Positions 19,480 through 29,106 of a stretch of 36,243 nucleotides of DNA are shown here, piece after piece (positions within the stretch are counted from its first letter, which is position 1; each line of letters begins with the position of its first letter). Made by a program: the position numbers and the translations under genes. The stretch is from Candidatus Aenigmarchaeota archaeon LH_S7 (lineage in GTDB: Archaea; Aenigmatarchaeota; Aenigmatarchaeia; QMZS01). The stretch spans positions 1 through 36,243 of the forward strand of contig JAGXOL010000008.1 of NCBI GenBank assembly GCA_023659895.1. Direction: 5' to 3'. The notes under the pieces were generated by a model that was not told the DNA's origin, did no database searches, and was given only the letters and a program-made list of their open reading frames with translations.

Positions 19480-21597
19480 ATGATTAATAAAATAAAAAAA
19501 AGAGATGGAAGGATTGTGAATTTTGAAAAAGAGAGAATAATTAATGCGATTTTTAATAGTGCTAAAGCAGTTGGTGGACAGGATTATGAATTAGCAAAAA
19601 AACTTGGTGATGAAGTAATTAAACTTTTGAAACAAAAATTAGATCCGGAAGAAATACCAACAGTTGAAAAGATTCAGGATATTGTTGAAAAGATTCTGGT
19701 AGAAAATGGGCATTATAAAACTGCCAAAGCTTACATATTATATAGAAAACAGCATGAAGAAATAAGAAGAACTAAAGATCTATTTTCTAATATAGAAAAC
19801 ATTGAAAGATATTTAAATGGGGAAGACTGGAGAGTAAAAGAAAATGCAAATATGAGCTACTCTCTTCAGGGTTTAAATTTTTATATTTCCTCTACAATAA
19901 CTACCCAATACTGGCTAAATAAAATCTATCCCGCAGAAATCAAACAAGCACATTTAAATGGTGATTTTCATATTCATGATTTGGGTATCTTTGGAGCTTA
20001 TTGTGTTGGTTGGGACTTGCAGGATCTACTGCTAACTGGTTTTAAAGGAGCGAGAGGAAAAATTGAGAGCAAACCACCAAAGCATTTCAAGTCAGCATTA
20101 GGTCAGATAGTAAATTTCTTATATACTTTGCAAGGTGAATCAGCAGGAGCCCAGGCATTCTCTGATTTTGACACCCTACTTGCCCCTTTTATCAGGCATG
20201 ATAATTTGAGTTACAGACAAGTGAAGCAGGCTATCCAGGAATTTTTATTCAATATAAATATTCCAACTAGAGTAGGATTTCAGACCCCTTTTACAAATAT
20301 TACTATGAATTTAACAGTACCTGGATACTTAAAAAATGAACCAGTGATGATAGGAGGAGAAACAAAAGAGGACACATACAGTGATTATACAAAGGAAATG
20401 AGCATGATCAACAGGGCTTTTGTTGAGGTGATGCAGGAAGGGGATGCGAAAGGTAGGCCTTTTACTTTTCCTATTCCAACTTATAATATAACAAAAGACT
20501 TTGACTGGGAAAATAAAAATTATGATAAACTTTTTGAGATAACTGCAAAATATGGAATTCCTTATTTTGCAAATTTTATTAATTCGGATATGAAACCTGA
20601 TGATGTCCGGTCCATGTGTTGCAGAATGAGAATTGATAACAGGTCACTCCAGAAAAGAGGAGGAGGTCTTTTTGGAGCAAATCCTCTTACAGGATCCATA
20701 GGAGTTGTAACAATTAATATGCCCCGTTTGGGATTTTTATCAAAAACTAAAGAAGAATTTTTTGAGAAATTAGAAAGATTAATGTTACTTGCAAAGAATA
20801 GTCTTGAAATAAAAAGAAAAACATTGGAAAATTTGACAGAAAAGGGTTTGTATCCCTATTCAAAGTTTTATTTGAGAGATATTAAAAAAAGATTTGGAGA
20901 CTATTGGAAAAACCATTTTTCAACAATCGGACTTATTGGAATGAATGAGTGTTGTCTAAATTTTTTAGATTGTACCATTGGAGATAAAGAAGGATTAAAA
21001 TTTGCAGAAGAAGTTATGGATTTTATGAATAACAAGTTAATAGAGTTTCAGAAGGAAACCGGAAACAACTACAATTTAGAAGCCACTCCAGCTGAGGGAA
21101 CCTCATACAGATTAGCAAGGATGGACAAAGAGAAGTTCCCTAAGATTATTGTTGCAAACAATGAGGAAGTAAAAAAGGGTGTAGAGCCATATTACACAAA
21201 TTCAACACAACTCTCAGTTAATTTCACAAATGATATTTTTGAATCTCTAAAATTGCAGGACCCTCTTCAGATAAAATATACAGGAGGGACGGTTCTGCAC
21301 ATATTTTTGGGTGAAAAAAAACCTCCAGCAGAATCGGTTAAAGCACTTATTAGAAAAATCTGTGAGAATTTCAGTTCACCTTATTTTACAATAACACCTA
21401 CTTTTAGCATCTGCCCCATTCATGGTTATCTTTTTGGTGAACATAAGTACTGTCCAAAATGTGAAGCAGAGAAAAAGAAAACCAAATGTGAAGTTTACTC
21501 CAGAATTGTTGGGTATTTAAGACCTGTTGACCAGTGGAATGAAGGAAAGCAGGAAGAATTTAAACAAAGAAAAACTTTTGATAAGGCTCTAAAATGA
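19480..21597 (+). CDS. nrdD: Anaerobic ribonucleoside-triphosphate reductase (class III)
   Basis: N-terminal ATP-cone, CPIHGYLFGEHKYCPKC zinc site, C-terminal YSRIVGYLRPVDQWNEGK glycyl-radical segment. Confidence 0.95.
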   Translation: MINKIKKRDGRIVNFEKERIINAIFNSAKAVGGQDYELAKKLGDEVIKLLKQKLDPEEIPTVEKIQDIVEKILVENGHYKTAKAYILYRKQHEEIRRTKDLFSNIENIERYLNGEDWRVKENANMSYSLQGLNFYISSTITTQYWLNKIYPAEIKQAHLNGDFHIHDLGIFGAYCVGWDLQDLLLTGFKGARGKIESKPPKHFKSALGQIVNFLYTLQGESAGAQAFSDFDTLLAPFIRHDNLSYRQVKQAIQEFLFNINIPTRVGFQTPFTNITMNLTVPGYLKNEPVMIGGETKEDTYSDYTKEMSMINRAFVEVMQEGDAKGRPFTFPIPTYNITKDFDWENKNYDKLFEITAKYGIPYFANFINSDMKPDDVRSMCCRMRIDNRSLQKRGGGLFGANPLTGSIGVVTINMPRLGFLSKTKEEFFEKLERLMLLAKNSLEIKRKTLENLTEKGLYPYSKFYLRDIKKRFGDYWKNHFSTIGLIGMNECCLNFLDCTIGDKEGLKFAEEVMDFMNNKLIEFQKETGNNYNLEATPAEGTSYRLARMDKEKFPKIIVANNEEVKKGVEPYYTNSTQLSVNFTNDIFESLKLQDPLQIKYTGGTVLHIFLGEKKPPAESVKALIRKICENFSSPYFTITPTFSICPIHGYLFGEHKYCPKCEAEKKKTKCEVYSRIVGYLRPVDQWNEGKQEEFKQRKTFDKALK

Positions 21598-22298
21598 AAA
21601 TAGGAGGTTTTCAAAAGCAGAGTTTGGTTGACTATCCAGAAAAAATTTGCTCAATTATTTTTACAGTTGGTTGCAATTTCAGGTGTCCTTATTGCCATAA
21701 CCAAGACTTAGTAATCCCTGGAAAAACTGCAAAAGAAATTCCAGAGGAGGAAGTTTTATCTTATCTAAGAGACAATAACAAACTTCTTAATGCTGCAGAA
21801 ATAACGGGGGGTGAGCCAACTCTACACCAAGACTTGCCAGACTTTATTCAGAAAATCAGAGAACTTGGACTCCTGATAAAACTAGATACTAATGGAACAA
21901 ATTTTGAAATGCTGAAAAAATTGTTGGATGATAACTTGTTGGATTATGTTGCTATAGACATTAAAGCTCCAATAGAGTTCCATAAATATAACAAAGCAAC
22001 AGGAGGAATACTAACAGAAAAATTATTTAGCAATGTTAAAAAATCTATCTCACTTTTACTTAATTCAGGAATTCAATATGAATTCAGAACAACCATTGTT
22101 CCAGGGCTACTTACAAAAAAAGATGTTGTCAAAATTTGCTCATTCATCAAAAATGCAAATCAGTTTTCTTTACAACAATTTAACCCTGAAAACACCTTGG
22201 ACAAAAAATTTCAAAAACTTAAACCATTTGAAGAAAATGAAATAATTTCTTTGATTGCAGAGTGCAAACATTACATCCAAAATATTCTTTACAGGTAA
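21594..22298 (+). CDS. nrdG: Anaerobic RNR-activating radical SAM protein
   Basis: SLVDYPEKICSIIFTVGCNFRCPYCHN (CxxxCxxC); ATGA overlap with nrdD. Confidence 0.93.
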   Translation: MKIGGFQKQSLVDYPEKICSIIFTVGCNFRCPYCHNQDLVIPGKTAKEIPEEEVLSYLRDNNKLLNAAEITGGEPTLHQDLPDFIQKIRELGLLIKLDTNGTNFEMLKKLLDDNLLDYVAIDIKAPIEFHKYNKATGGILTEKLFSNVKKSISLLLNSGIQYEFRTTIVPGLLTKKDVVKICSFIKNANQFSLQQFNPENTLDKKFQKLKPFEENEIISLIAECKHYIQNILYR

Positions 22299-22502
22299 AA
22301 TTAATTAATCTTGACTGAATTTCAATTATTTAATCAATTTTTGAGCTCCAATAATTCTTTTTTTGAGTAATTAATAAAAACTAATCTACTTCCCTATTTT
22401 AACTTAAAATATCCAAGAAGTCTACTTCCAAAATCTTAGCCAATAATACAGATTTTGGTGGTAGATGAATTGGCATACTAAAGGTTTTTTGTAAATATAT
22501 AT

Positions 22503-23711
22503 ATGGTTGTGAAAAATTATAAATACAGAATTTATCCAACAGGAAAACAAAAAATAAGATTAGAAAAACAATTTGAGATTTGTAAAAACTTACATAATGA
22601 CTTATTGGAAATATCCAAAGAAACTTACACATGTAGTGGAAAGTCTGTAACAAGTAGAAAAGATTTGTATCAAGTTACCAATATTCTAAAAGAACAAAAT
22701 GGTTATAAAGGACATTCTCAGGTTCTACAGAATGTTGCAGATAAGCTAAGCAAGTCTTATAAAGCATTTTATCAGAGAATAAAAGAAAAACAGAAAGGCA
22801 AGAAAGTCAAAGTTGGCTATCCAAGATTCAAGAAGAGAATAAACAGTATAACCTATCCGCAGAATAATAGTTGTTTCAAATTCAAAAATCAGAGAAGACT
22901 TCATATAACTCAAATAGGTTCTGTTCCTATTGAGTTGCACAGGATACCAAAAGGAACTCCAAAAACCCTTACAATTAAGAAAACACTAAGTAACAAATGG
23001 TTTGTTTCCTTTAGTTGTGAGATAGAAAACAAACCAGTTAAACACAAATATCCTGAAAACAAAACTGGTATAGATTTAGGATTGGAAAACTTTGCTACTC
23101 TGTCGGACGGAACTGTTATAGAAAATCCAAGATTTCTAAATAAAACAGAAAAGAAACTCAAAAGAGAGCATAGGAGATTAAGTAAAAAGAAGAAAAGGTC
23201 TATTAATAGGAGTAAACAAAGAGTGAAATTAGCAAGATCTTATGAAACCTTAACTAATCAGAGATTAGATTTTCTACATAAATTAAGTTACCACCTTACA
23301 CAACAATATGATTTCATAGCCATAGAAAATTTGGGTGTATCAAATATGGTTAAGAATCATTATTTGGCAAAATCAATATCTGACGCAAGTTGGTCTGTTT
23401 TTACAGGAATGCTCACTTACAAGGCTTCAAGTGCTGGAGGTAAGTTAGTAGAAATAGACAGATTTTACCCATCTTCCCAAATATGTTCTGATTGTGGAAA
23501 TAAACAAGATATGCCACTATCAAAGAGAATATATAAATGTGAAAAATGTGGTGCAAAAATACCAAGAGATAAGAACTCTGCAATCAACATATTAATGGAA
23601 GGAATAAAAGAAAATACGGCTGGGCGAGTCGGAATTCACGCCTGTGGAGATTTGACCTCTACTGATCAGTCAGCAAGTCGAGTCGTGGAAGCAGGAACTA
23701 TATGTAACTAG
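22503..23711 (+). CDS. tnpB: TnpB RNA-guided nuclease (RuvC-like, zinc ribbon)
   Basis: GIDLGLENFATLSDGT (RuvC-I Asp), FIAIENLGVSNM (RuvC-II Glu), CSDCGNK..YKCEKCGAKIPRDKNSAINI (zinc ribbon plus RuvC-III Asp). Confidence 0.95.
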   Translation: MVVKNYKYRIYPTGKQKIRLEKQFEICKNLHNDLLEISKETYTCSGKSVTSRKDLYQVTNILKEQNGYKGHSQVLQNVADKLSKSYKAFYQRIKEKQKGKKVKVGYPRFKKRINSITYPQNNSCFKFKNQRRLHITQIGSVPIELHRIPKGTPKTLTIKKTLSNKWFVSFSCEIENKPVKHKYPENKTGIDLGLENFATLSDGTVIENPRFLNKTEKKLKREHRRLSKKKKRSINRSKQRVKLARSYETLTNQRLDFLHKLSYHLTQQYDFIAIENLGVSNMVKNHYLAKSISDASWSVFTGMLTYKASSAGGKLVEIDRFYPSSQICSDCGNKQDMPLSKRIYKCEKCGAKIPRDKNSAINILMEGIKENTAGRVGIHACGDLTSTDQSASRVVEAGTICN

Positions 23712-23783
23712 GTCTCACAACCATTACTAGTTGCTGGAAGCCACTTCCAAAAATCAATTTGGTGGTGGAGGATGTCACACATT
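23690..23783 (+). ncRNA. Putative right-end (omega/re) RNA scaffold region of the tnpB element
   Basis: Stems AACTAG(23706-23711)/CTAGTT(23727-23732), GGAAG(23736-23740)/CTTCC(23744-23748), CCAAA..TTTGG, next to tnpB 3' end; second copy has compensatory change. Start of RNA not determinable. Confidence 0.5.
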
Positions 23784-23882
23784 TTATTCTGCAATCAATA
23801 CACTTCCTTATAATACAGCCCTGCTCATTTTCTACTTTGCTTAATCGTCAACCATCTCTTTTTGATTTATTTAATCCATACT

Positions 23883-24272
23883 TCACAACTTCTCCAATTC
23901 TAATTTCCTTAAAGCTTCAAAATTTGGATCTTCCACCTTCGCAATGTTTTCTAGCTGTATATATCTTTCTTCATTGTATTCCTTAATTTTTCCAATCACA
24001 TCAACCAAATCCCCTTTCTCCACCTCCTCCAAAATAGTTAAGTCCTTGAAAACCTTGCATCTTATTGTGTCAGTTGTGTCATCTAAGGTTATGGTTCCAT
24101 AGTTTCCATCCTCTGAAATAAATTTATCAATTACTGTTCCCAAAACTCTTACTCGAGAAAATTCTATTTCTTCAGTTTTCACATAATTAGGGTTCATTCC
24201 TCCCTGCTGTACAAACTCTCCTGTATGAAGAATTTTTACATTTACTTTCTTAGCAACTTGTCTCTCTTGCAT
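23883..24272 (-). CDS. OB-fold (RPA-like) nucleic acid-binding protein
   Basis: FSRVRVLGTVIDKF..YGTITLDDTTDTIRCKVF..GDLVDVIGKIKEYNEERYIQLENI. Confidence 0.75.
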   Translation of the reverse strand: MQERQVAKKVNVKILHTGEFVQQGGMNPNYVKTEEIEFSRVRVLGTVIDKFISEDGNYGTITLDDTTDTIRCKVFKDLTILEEVEKGDLVDVIGKIKEYNEERYIQLENIAKVEDPNFEALRKLELEKL

Positions 24273-24558
24273 AATTAAAGAGTTTTAAGATTATTTAATT
24301 GTCTTTTTGGAGCAGATTTCTTCTAAAAATGGTCAAAGAAGATGGCCTGAACAAACTAAACAAAAATGAATAAACTACAAGGTGAAGCTACTGCAATAAC
24401 TAAACTGCCAGCCAAACCTGACAATACACCAGACTTGAAAAATCTTAGGAATCTCTTATTCATAAATTTTAGATTAAATATGTGCGAAATTAAATAACGA
24501 ACTATCTAACTCTCACAACAAAAGTTGTTAATTTTGATTAATTTCACACATCTCTATT

Positions 24559-26607
24559 TTAGATTATATTATCTAAAGTTTTCTTGCCTATTAGCCTCTC
24601 CAAAGAAACCCTATCATATTTTTTAATATCAACAAATTTCTTTACACCAAAATTATATAACCTCCTAGCTCTAATCCTCCCAATACCTTTTACTCTAATT
24701 AAGTCAAGTAATTCTTCCTTGACACCATGTTTCATTCTAAGTTCTAACTTTCTTATTTCCTTAGAAATTTTTCTATGCCCTTTTAGTTTTGCAAATTCCT
24801 GAGCAGCGTATAATAACCATTCAGAATTAGTTTTTTTGACATAAAGTTCACCAGGTGTAAGTCCATATTTTTCCAGCATTTTTTCTTCTGTGTTCTCATT
24901 TATCCAATCTTTCAAGAAGAAAGCTGTTTTCAAGGAGTCCAAAAAAAGATTGTATTCAAAATCCCAAGATGAAGGAATTTCTATCAAAAATTTATTTTCA
25001 TTTTTAACAACAAAATCCTCATAATCCATTGACTCCTTGTTCTTCACTCTTAACAAAGGACGGATTTCTGAACAATAGCATATTGTTTGCAACCAAAAAA
25101 TGTCTTCTGTTTTCAAACTTGCTTTTTCTGTGGATTGGATTATTCTATGTGCAGATAAAGGATCAAGATACAATTCGGAAACCCTTTTTCCAATTCTTGT
25201 TGCTCTGAAATCATTGAAATCAATAAAACCAAATTCTTCTAACTGGAATAGTATGTCTTCCACTTTTTCCTTTAATTGATGAGTTGTCCCAAAAGTATGC
25301 CCAAAAAAAGTTCTTTCAAAAAAATCTATCAACTTATCCAAAGAATGAACAAAATCACTCGCAATCAAAGACAAAGTATGTATCCTCAAAATAGGTTCAA
25401 TAGCTAGTTTGGAAGTTATTGGCTCCACTTCCCCATATAGATACCTTCTTCTCAACTCTTCTGTTTCTCCATGATTCTTAGCCATTAAAACTCCCAAACC
25501 TGTTTTATCATATTTTGGTCTTCCAGCCCTACCCATCATCTGTTCTACCTCTAGATTTGGTAAATATTGGGAATAACCACCAGAATACCTTTTCATATCC
25601 CTAATGACTACAGCATAAGCAGGAAGATCCAAACCAGCAGCTAAAGTGGTGGTTGCACAAATTACTCTTATACTTCCATCCCTAAAACCTTTCTCAATCA
25701 AATTTCTCTGCTTGTTTAACAAACCAGCGTGATGGAATGCAACACCTTTTTTCAAAACCTCATATTCCCTCTTGCATTGTTGGGTTGGATTCTCAAGAAC
25801 ATTAAGAACTCTTTTAGGCAGTTCATTTTCTATGGGAGATGATTCCTTAGCCACTTTTTCAGCCATGCTTTCCGTGTTTCTCCTGCTTGCGAGGAAAACC
25901 AAAACTTGTTTTTCCTTCTTTACCAAATTCCTTATGTAAGATACAATGTCCCCCTCCACTTCCTCGGTTTTGTCTTCCAAAATTAGTTTACCACTAGAAA
26001 AAATTCCTTTATTTAAAGGAACTGGACGATAATCAGAAATAACATAATTTGCGTTTAACCATTCAGCTATCTCATCAACATTTGAGATAGTTGCTGAAAG
26101 AGCAATGATTTGAGGTGCAAGATTCTCTTTTAACAAAGTCAATACAATTTCCAAGGTTGGACCTCTTAAAGACTCAGTAAGTAAATGGGTCTCATCAGCA
26201 ACAACCAAAGAGATTTGGGAAAGCCACTCAACCCTGTGTCTCATCAAAGAATCAAGTTTTTCACTGGTGAGAATTATCAAATCCTTCTTCTCCAAATAAT
26301 CAGAAGTTGAATCCAAATCACCTGTGGAAATTCCAATGTTTAATCCCAACTCAGAATATTTCTCTTTGAACTCCTCATATTTTTCATAAGCCAAAGCTCT
26401 CAAAGGCACTATGTAAACAGTCTTACCTTTTCTATTTATCCAATTATTGATAACTGCTAACTCAGCAACAATTGTTTTTCCTGATGCAGTGGGACTCGCA
26501 ACAACCAGATTTATATTATCCAAAATACCTTTGTCTAAAGCTAATTTTTGTACAGGATTGAATTCCTTTATTTTTGATTGTTTTTTTACAGTTTCTATAG
26601 GCTCCAT
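24559..26607 (-). CDS. hel308: Ski2-like superfamily 2 DNA helicase, Hel308 type
   Basis: ASPTASGKTIVAE (Walker A), VADETHLL (DExH), LSATISN, MMGRAGRPKYD, C-terminal helix-hairpin-helix. Confidence 0.9.
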   Translation of the reverse strand: MEPIETVKKQSKIKEFNPVQKLALDKGILDNINLVVASPTASGKTIVAELAVINNWINRKGKTVYIVPLRALAYEKYEEFKEKYSELGLNIGISTGDLDSTSDYLEKKDLIILTSEKLDSLMRHRVEWLSQISLVVADETHLLTESLRGPTLEIVLTLLKENLAPQIIALSATISNVDEIAEWLNANYVISDYRPVPLNKGIFSSGKLILEDKTEEVEGDIVSYIRNLVKKEKQVLVFLASRRNTESMAEKVAKESSPIENELPKRVLNVLENPTQQCKREYEVLKKGVAFHHAGLLNKQRNLIEKGFRDGSIRVICATTTLAAGLDLPAYAVVIRDMKRYSGGYSQYLPNLEVEQMMGRAGRPKYDKTGLGVLMAKNHGETEELRRRYLYGEVEPITSKLAIEPILRIHTLSLIASDFVHSLDKLIDFFERTFFGHTFGTTHQLKEKVEDILFQLEEFGFIDFNDFRATRIGKRVSELYLDPLSAHRIIQSTEKASLKTEDIFWLQTICYCSEIRPLLRVKNKESMDYEDFVVKNENKFLIEIPSSWDFEYNLFLDSLKTAFFLKDWINENTEEKMLEKYGLTPGELYVKKTNSEWLLYAAQEFAKLKGHRKISKEIRKLELRMKHGVKEELLDLIRVKGIGRIRARRLYNFGVKKFVDIKKYDRVSLERLIGKKTLDNII

Positions 26608-26635
26608 TAATTAATCTTGAATAAAATTTTGGTAA

Positions 26636-27157
26636 TTAATTTAGACAAGAAGCAACATTATGATCTTCATTCAAATACTTCCTGACATCATTGTCTTGGG
26701 ATGCAAGGTTCTTTGCCAGATTTATTTCACGTTGGTAAGGGCTAATTTCTTCCCAATCCTTCCCTATTTTATGTCCTTGTTCTATTGTTTTTTTCTCTGT
26801 TAGACCTTCTTCTATAGATTCCCAAGCACCTCCATATTTATTCATTAAATTTATGGGCTTCTCTGGATTTTCTTTTAAAGATTTGTAATGGATTGTTTCA
26901 TGTGCCAAGACATAATTCTCAAAGTTATTCACATATTCTCCTAGGCTTCCATACTTATCTAAAAATTCTTCAATATTACCTTTCTTAGAGGATTCATCCA
27001 TTTTATTAAAATAATCAACTACTGCATATAAACTAGATAAAGGATTTATCTCTATTTTATAAGGGGTGCACTCTTTCCCATCACAACCAAATAAGGTTCT
27101 ACCTCCTATTTGAGGATCCATAGGTCTATATTCTGGTTTTGGACAACTACTTGCCAT
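26636..27157 (-). CDS. Small putative zinc metallopeptidase-like protein
   Basis: LAHETIHYKS (HExxH) followed by EEGLTEKKT candidate third ligand. Confidence 0.55.
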   Translation of the reverse strand: MASSCPKPEYRPMDPQIGGRTLFGCDGKECTPYKIEINPLSSLYAVVDYFNKMDESSKKGNIEEFLDKYGSLGEYVNNFENYVLAHETIHYKSLKENPEKPINLMNKYGGAWESIEEGLTEKKTIEQGHKIGKDWEEISPYQREINLAKNLASQDNDVRKYLNEDHNVASCLN

Positions 27158-27190
27158 AATAAAATTTATAAATTTTAAATATCTTCTATA

Positions 27191-27923
27191 ATGCTGAAGG
27201 AAATAATAAAGAAAGAAGTGGATGAAATTTTAGAGAGAACATTTTATGTTAACTTCTATAAAATAGAAGAACTAGCAGAAAGATATGATTTTGAGAAAGT
27301 TGCAACTTGCAGAAAACCAGAAGGAGAAACAGGACATTCTTTTTCATTTGACACTCTCCACGACTAAATCAGGAGATTCTGAGATCGCACTCTGAACCAC
27401 AAAGCCTTTCGGCTGACTTCTTTATGAACTCTGCCTCAGTTCTGGGTTGTGCCAAAACAACCCCTAGTTTAGACATATAGCCTAAACCTCGTTGGTCTTT
27501 TATTGTATAAGCACCTTACCTCTTATTTGGTTGTTGCCAACGGTTTTAACAGGTGTAGTGTTCTGAAGTTTTAACCTTTCTCCAGCACAGCTATAGAGAA
27601 AGAACTCCATAACTATATACAGAAAACTTTAAATACCCTTCTTTCCAGCCCAATTCATCTACCCTCACTAAAGTCTGTAGCTTTCTTGGGACTTTATCTG
27701 TAATGCAGTAGTCTATTCTAAAAACAAAGGGGAAGAAGCTATTGTTTTGTGTGATAAATTAGGGGCTTTATATAAAAATGATAAAATATCTATAAATGAT
27801 ATCAACTTAGGGGAATCTTGTCCTCACTCTGAAGAAGTATCTAAAAACTTAAAAGAGTTTTTTCGATTGGATTATAAAAAGATAAGGGATTCAGAACAAC
27901 TTAAAGAATATTTAGAAAGATAG
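27191..27923 (+). pseudogene. ORF of unknown function split by a mini-element
   Basis: 5' part MLKEIIKKEVDEILERTFYVNFYKIEELAERYDFEKVATCRKPEGETGHSFSF; after the element an open frame NKGEEAIVLCDKLGALYKNDKISINDINLGESCPHSEEVSKNLKEFFRLDYKKIRDSEQLKEYLER*. Confidence 0.6.
27349..27702 (-). mobile_element. tnpB-less IS605-type mini-element (PATE/MITE-like), about 354 bp
   Basis: Minus strand LE acagataaagtcccaagaaagctacagactttagtgagggtagatgaattgg and RE ctcctgatttagtcgtggagagtgtca; no transposase or full tnpB inside. Confidence 0.75.
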
Positions 27924-27958
27924 TTTATGATATTTAGAGAGAAATAAATCTCATTAAA

Positions 27959-29102
27959 ATGAAACAAATTTACCTAGACAATGGGGCTACTACACCTGTA
28001 GCAAAAGAAGTTATTGAAGAGATGAAACCTTATTTTGATAAAAAGTATGGAAATGCCTCTAGTCTGCATAGTTTTGGGATGGAGGCTAACGAAGCTCTTA
28101 CTAATTCAAGAAATAAAATATTGAAAAAGCTAAATGCGCAGAAAAATTTTAAGTGTGTGTTTACTTCTGGAGGTACTGAATCAAACAATCTTGCTATGAA
28201 AGGCCTAGCATTCAAAAATAAAGGAAAGCACATAATAACAACAAAGGTTGAACATCCTTGTATTTTAAATGCATGTAAATGGTTAGAAAGTCAGGATTTC
28301 AAAGTAAGTTACTTGAATGTTGATGAGAATGGTTTTTGTTGACTTGGAAGAGTTAAAAAAAGCTATTAAGAAAGACACAATTTTGGTTAGTGTGATTCAT
28401 GGTAATAATGAGATAGGAACAATAAATCCTATAAGGGAAATTGGAGAGATTTGTCGCGATAAAAAAATTTACTTTCACACAGATGCTTGCCAAAGTTTCA
28501 CAAAAGTTCCAATTGATCTGGAGAAGGATAATGTTGATTTACTTTCAATAAATTCCCACAAAATATATGGGCCTAAAGGTGTTGGAGCTTTGGTTTTGAG
28601 GGATGATATTAAATTAACACCTTTATTCCATGGAGGAGGTCATGAGGGAGGTCTAAGAGCTGGGACAGAGAATGTTACAGGTATTGTTGGATTTGCTAAA
28701 GCTTGTGATATTATAACAAAAAAGGATGTTGAACACATGAGTAAACTTAGAGATGAACTAATTGACAAGATAATGGAAATTCCTAATACAATATTGAATG
28801 GGCCTAAAGAAAACAGGCTGTGCAACAATGCAAATTTTTCTTTCAAATCTATTGAAGGAGAATCAATAATCTTACACTTGGATGAAAAAGGAATTGCTAC
28901 CTCAACAGGAAGTGCTTGTTCAACTAAAAGTTTGAAACCAAGTCATGTTCTAACTTCCATTGGCTTGTCCCCAGTGGATGCTCATGGCAGTCTAAGATTG
29001 AGTTTAGGTAAAGAGAACACAAAAGAGGAAATTGATTATACTGTGAAAAGTGTAAAACAGATTGTTGAAAAATTAAGGAAGATGAGTCCTTTAGGTAAGT
29101 GA
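27959..29102 (+). pseudogene. iscS: Cysteine desulfurase IscS/NifS, apparent +1 T frameshift (or sequencing error)
   Basis: 27959-28342 (YLDNGATTPVA..TSGGTESNN) and 28317-29102 (HTDACQSF..NSHKIYGPKGVG..GSACSTKS) join to a full-length protein if one T is removed from T5 at 28333-28337. Confidence 0.85.
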
Positions 29103-29106
29103 TATT

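Larger units (their letters stand above)
22401..23783 (+). mobile_element. IS200/IS605-group (IS1341-like) element with tnpB only; boundaries approximate
   Basis: LE palindrome TCTACttCCAAAATC..GATTTTGGtgGTAGAtgaattgg upstream of tnpB; RE ..ggtggtggaggatgtcac shared with second copy at 36150-36243. Confidence 0.8.
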
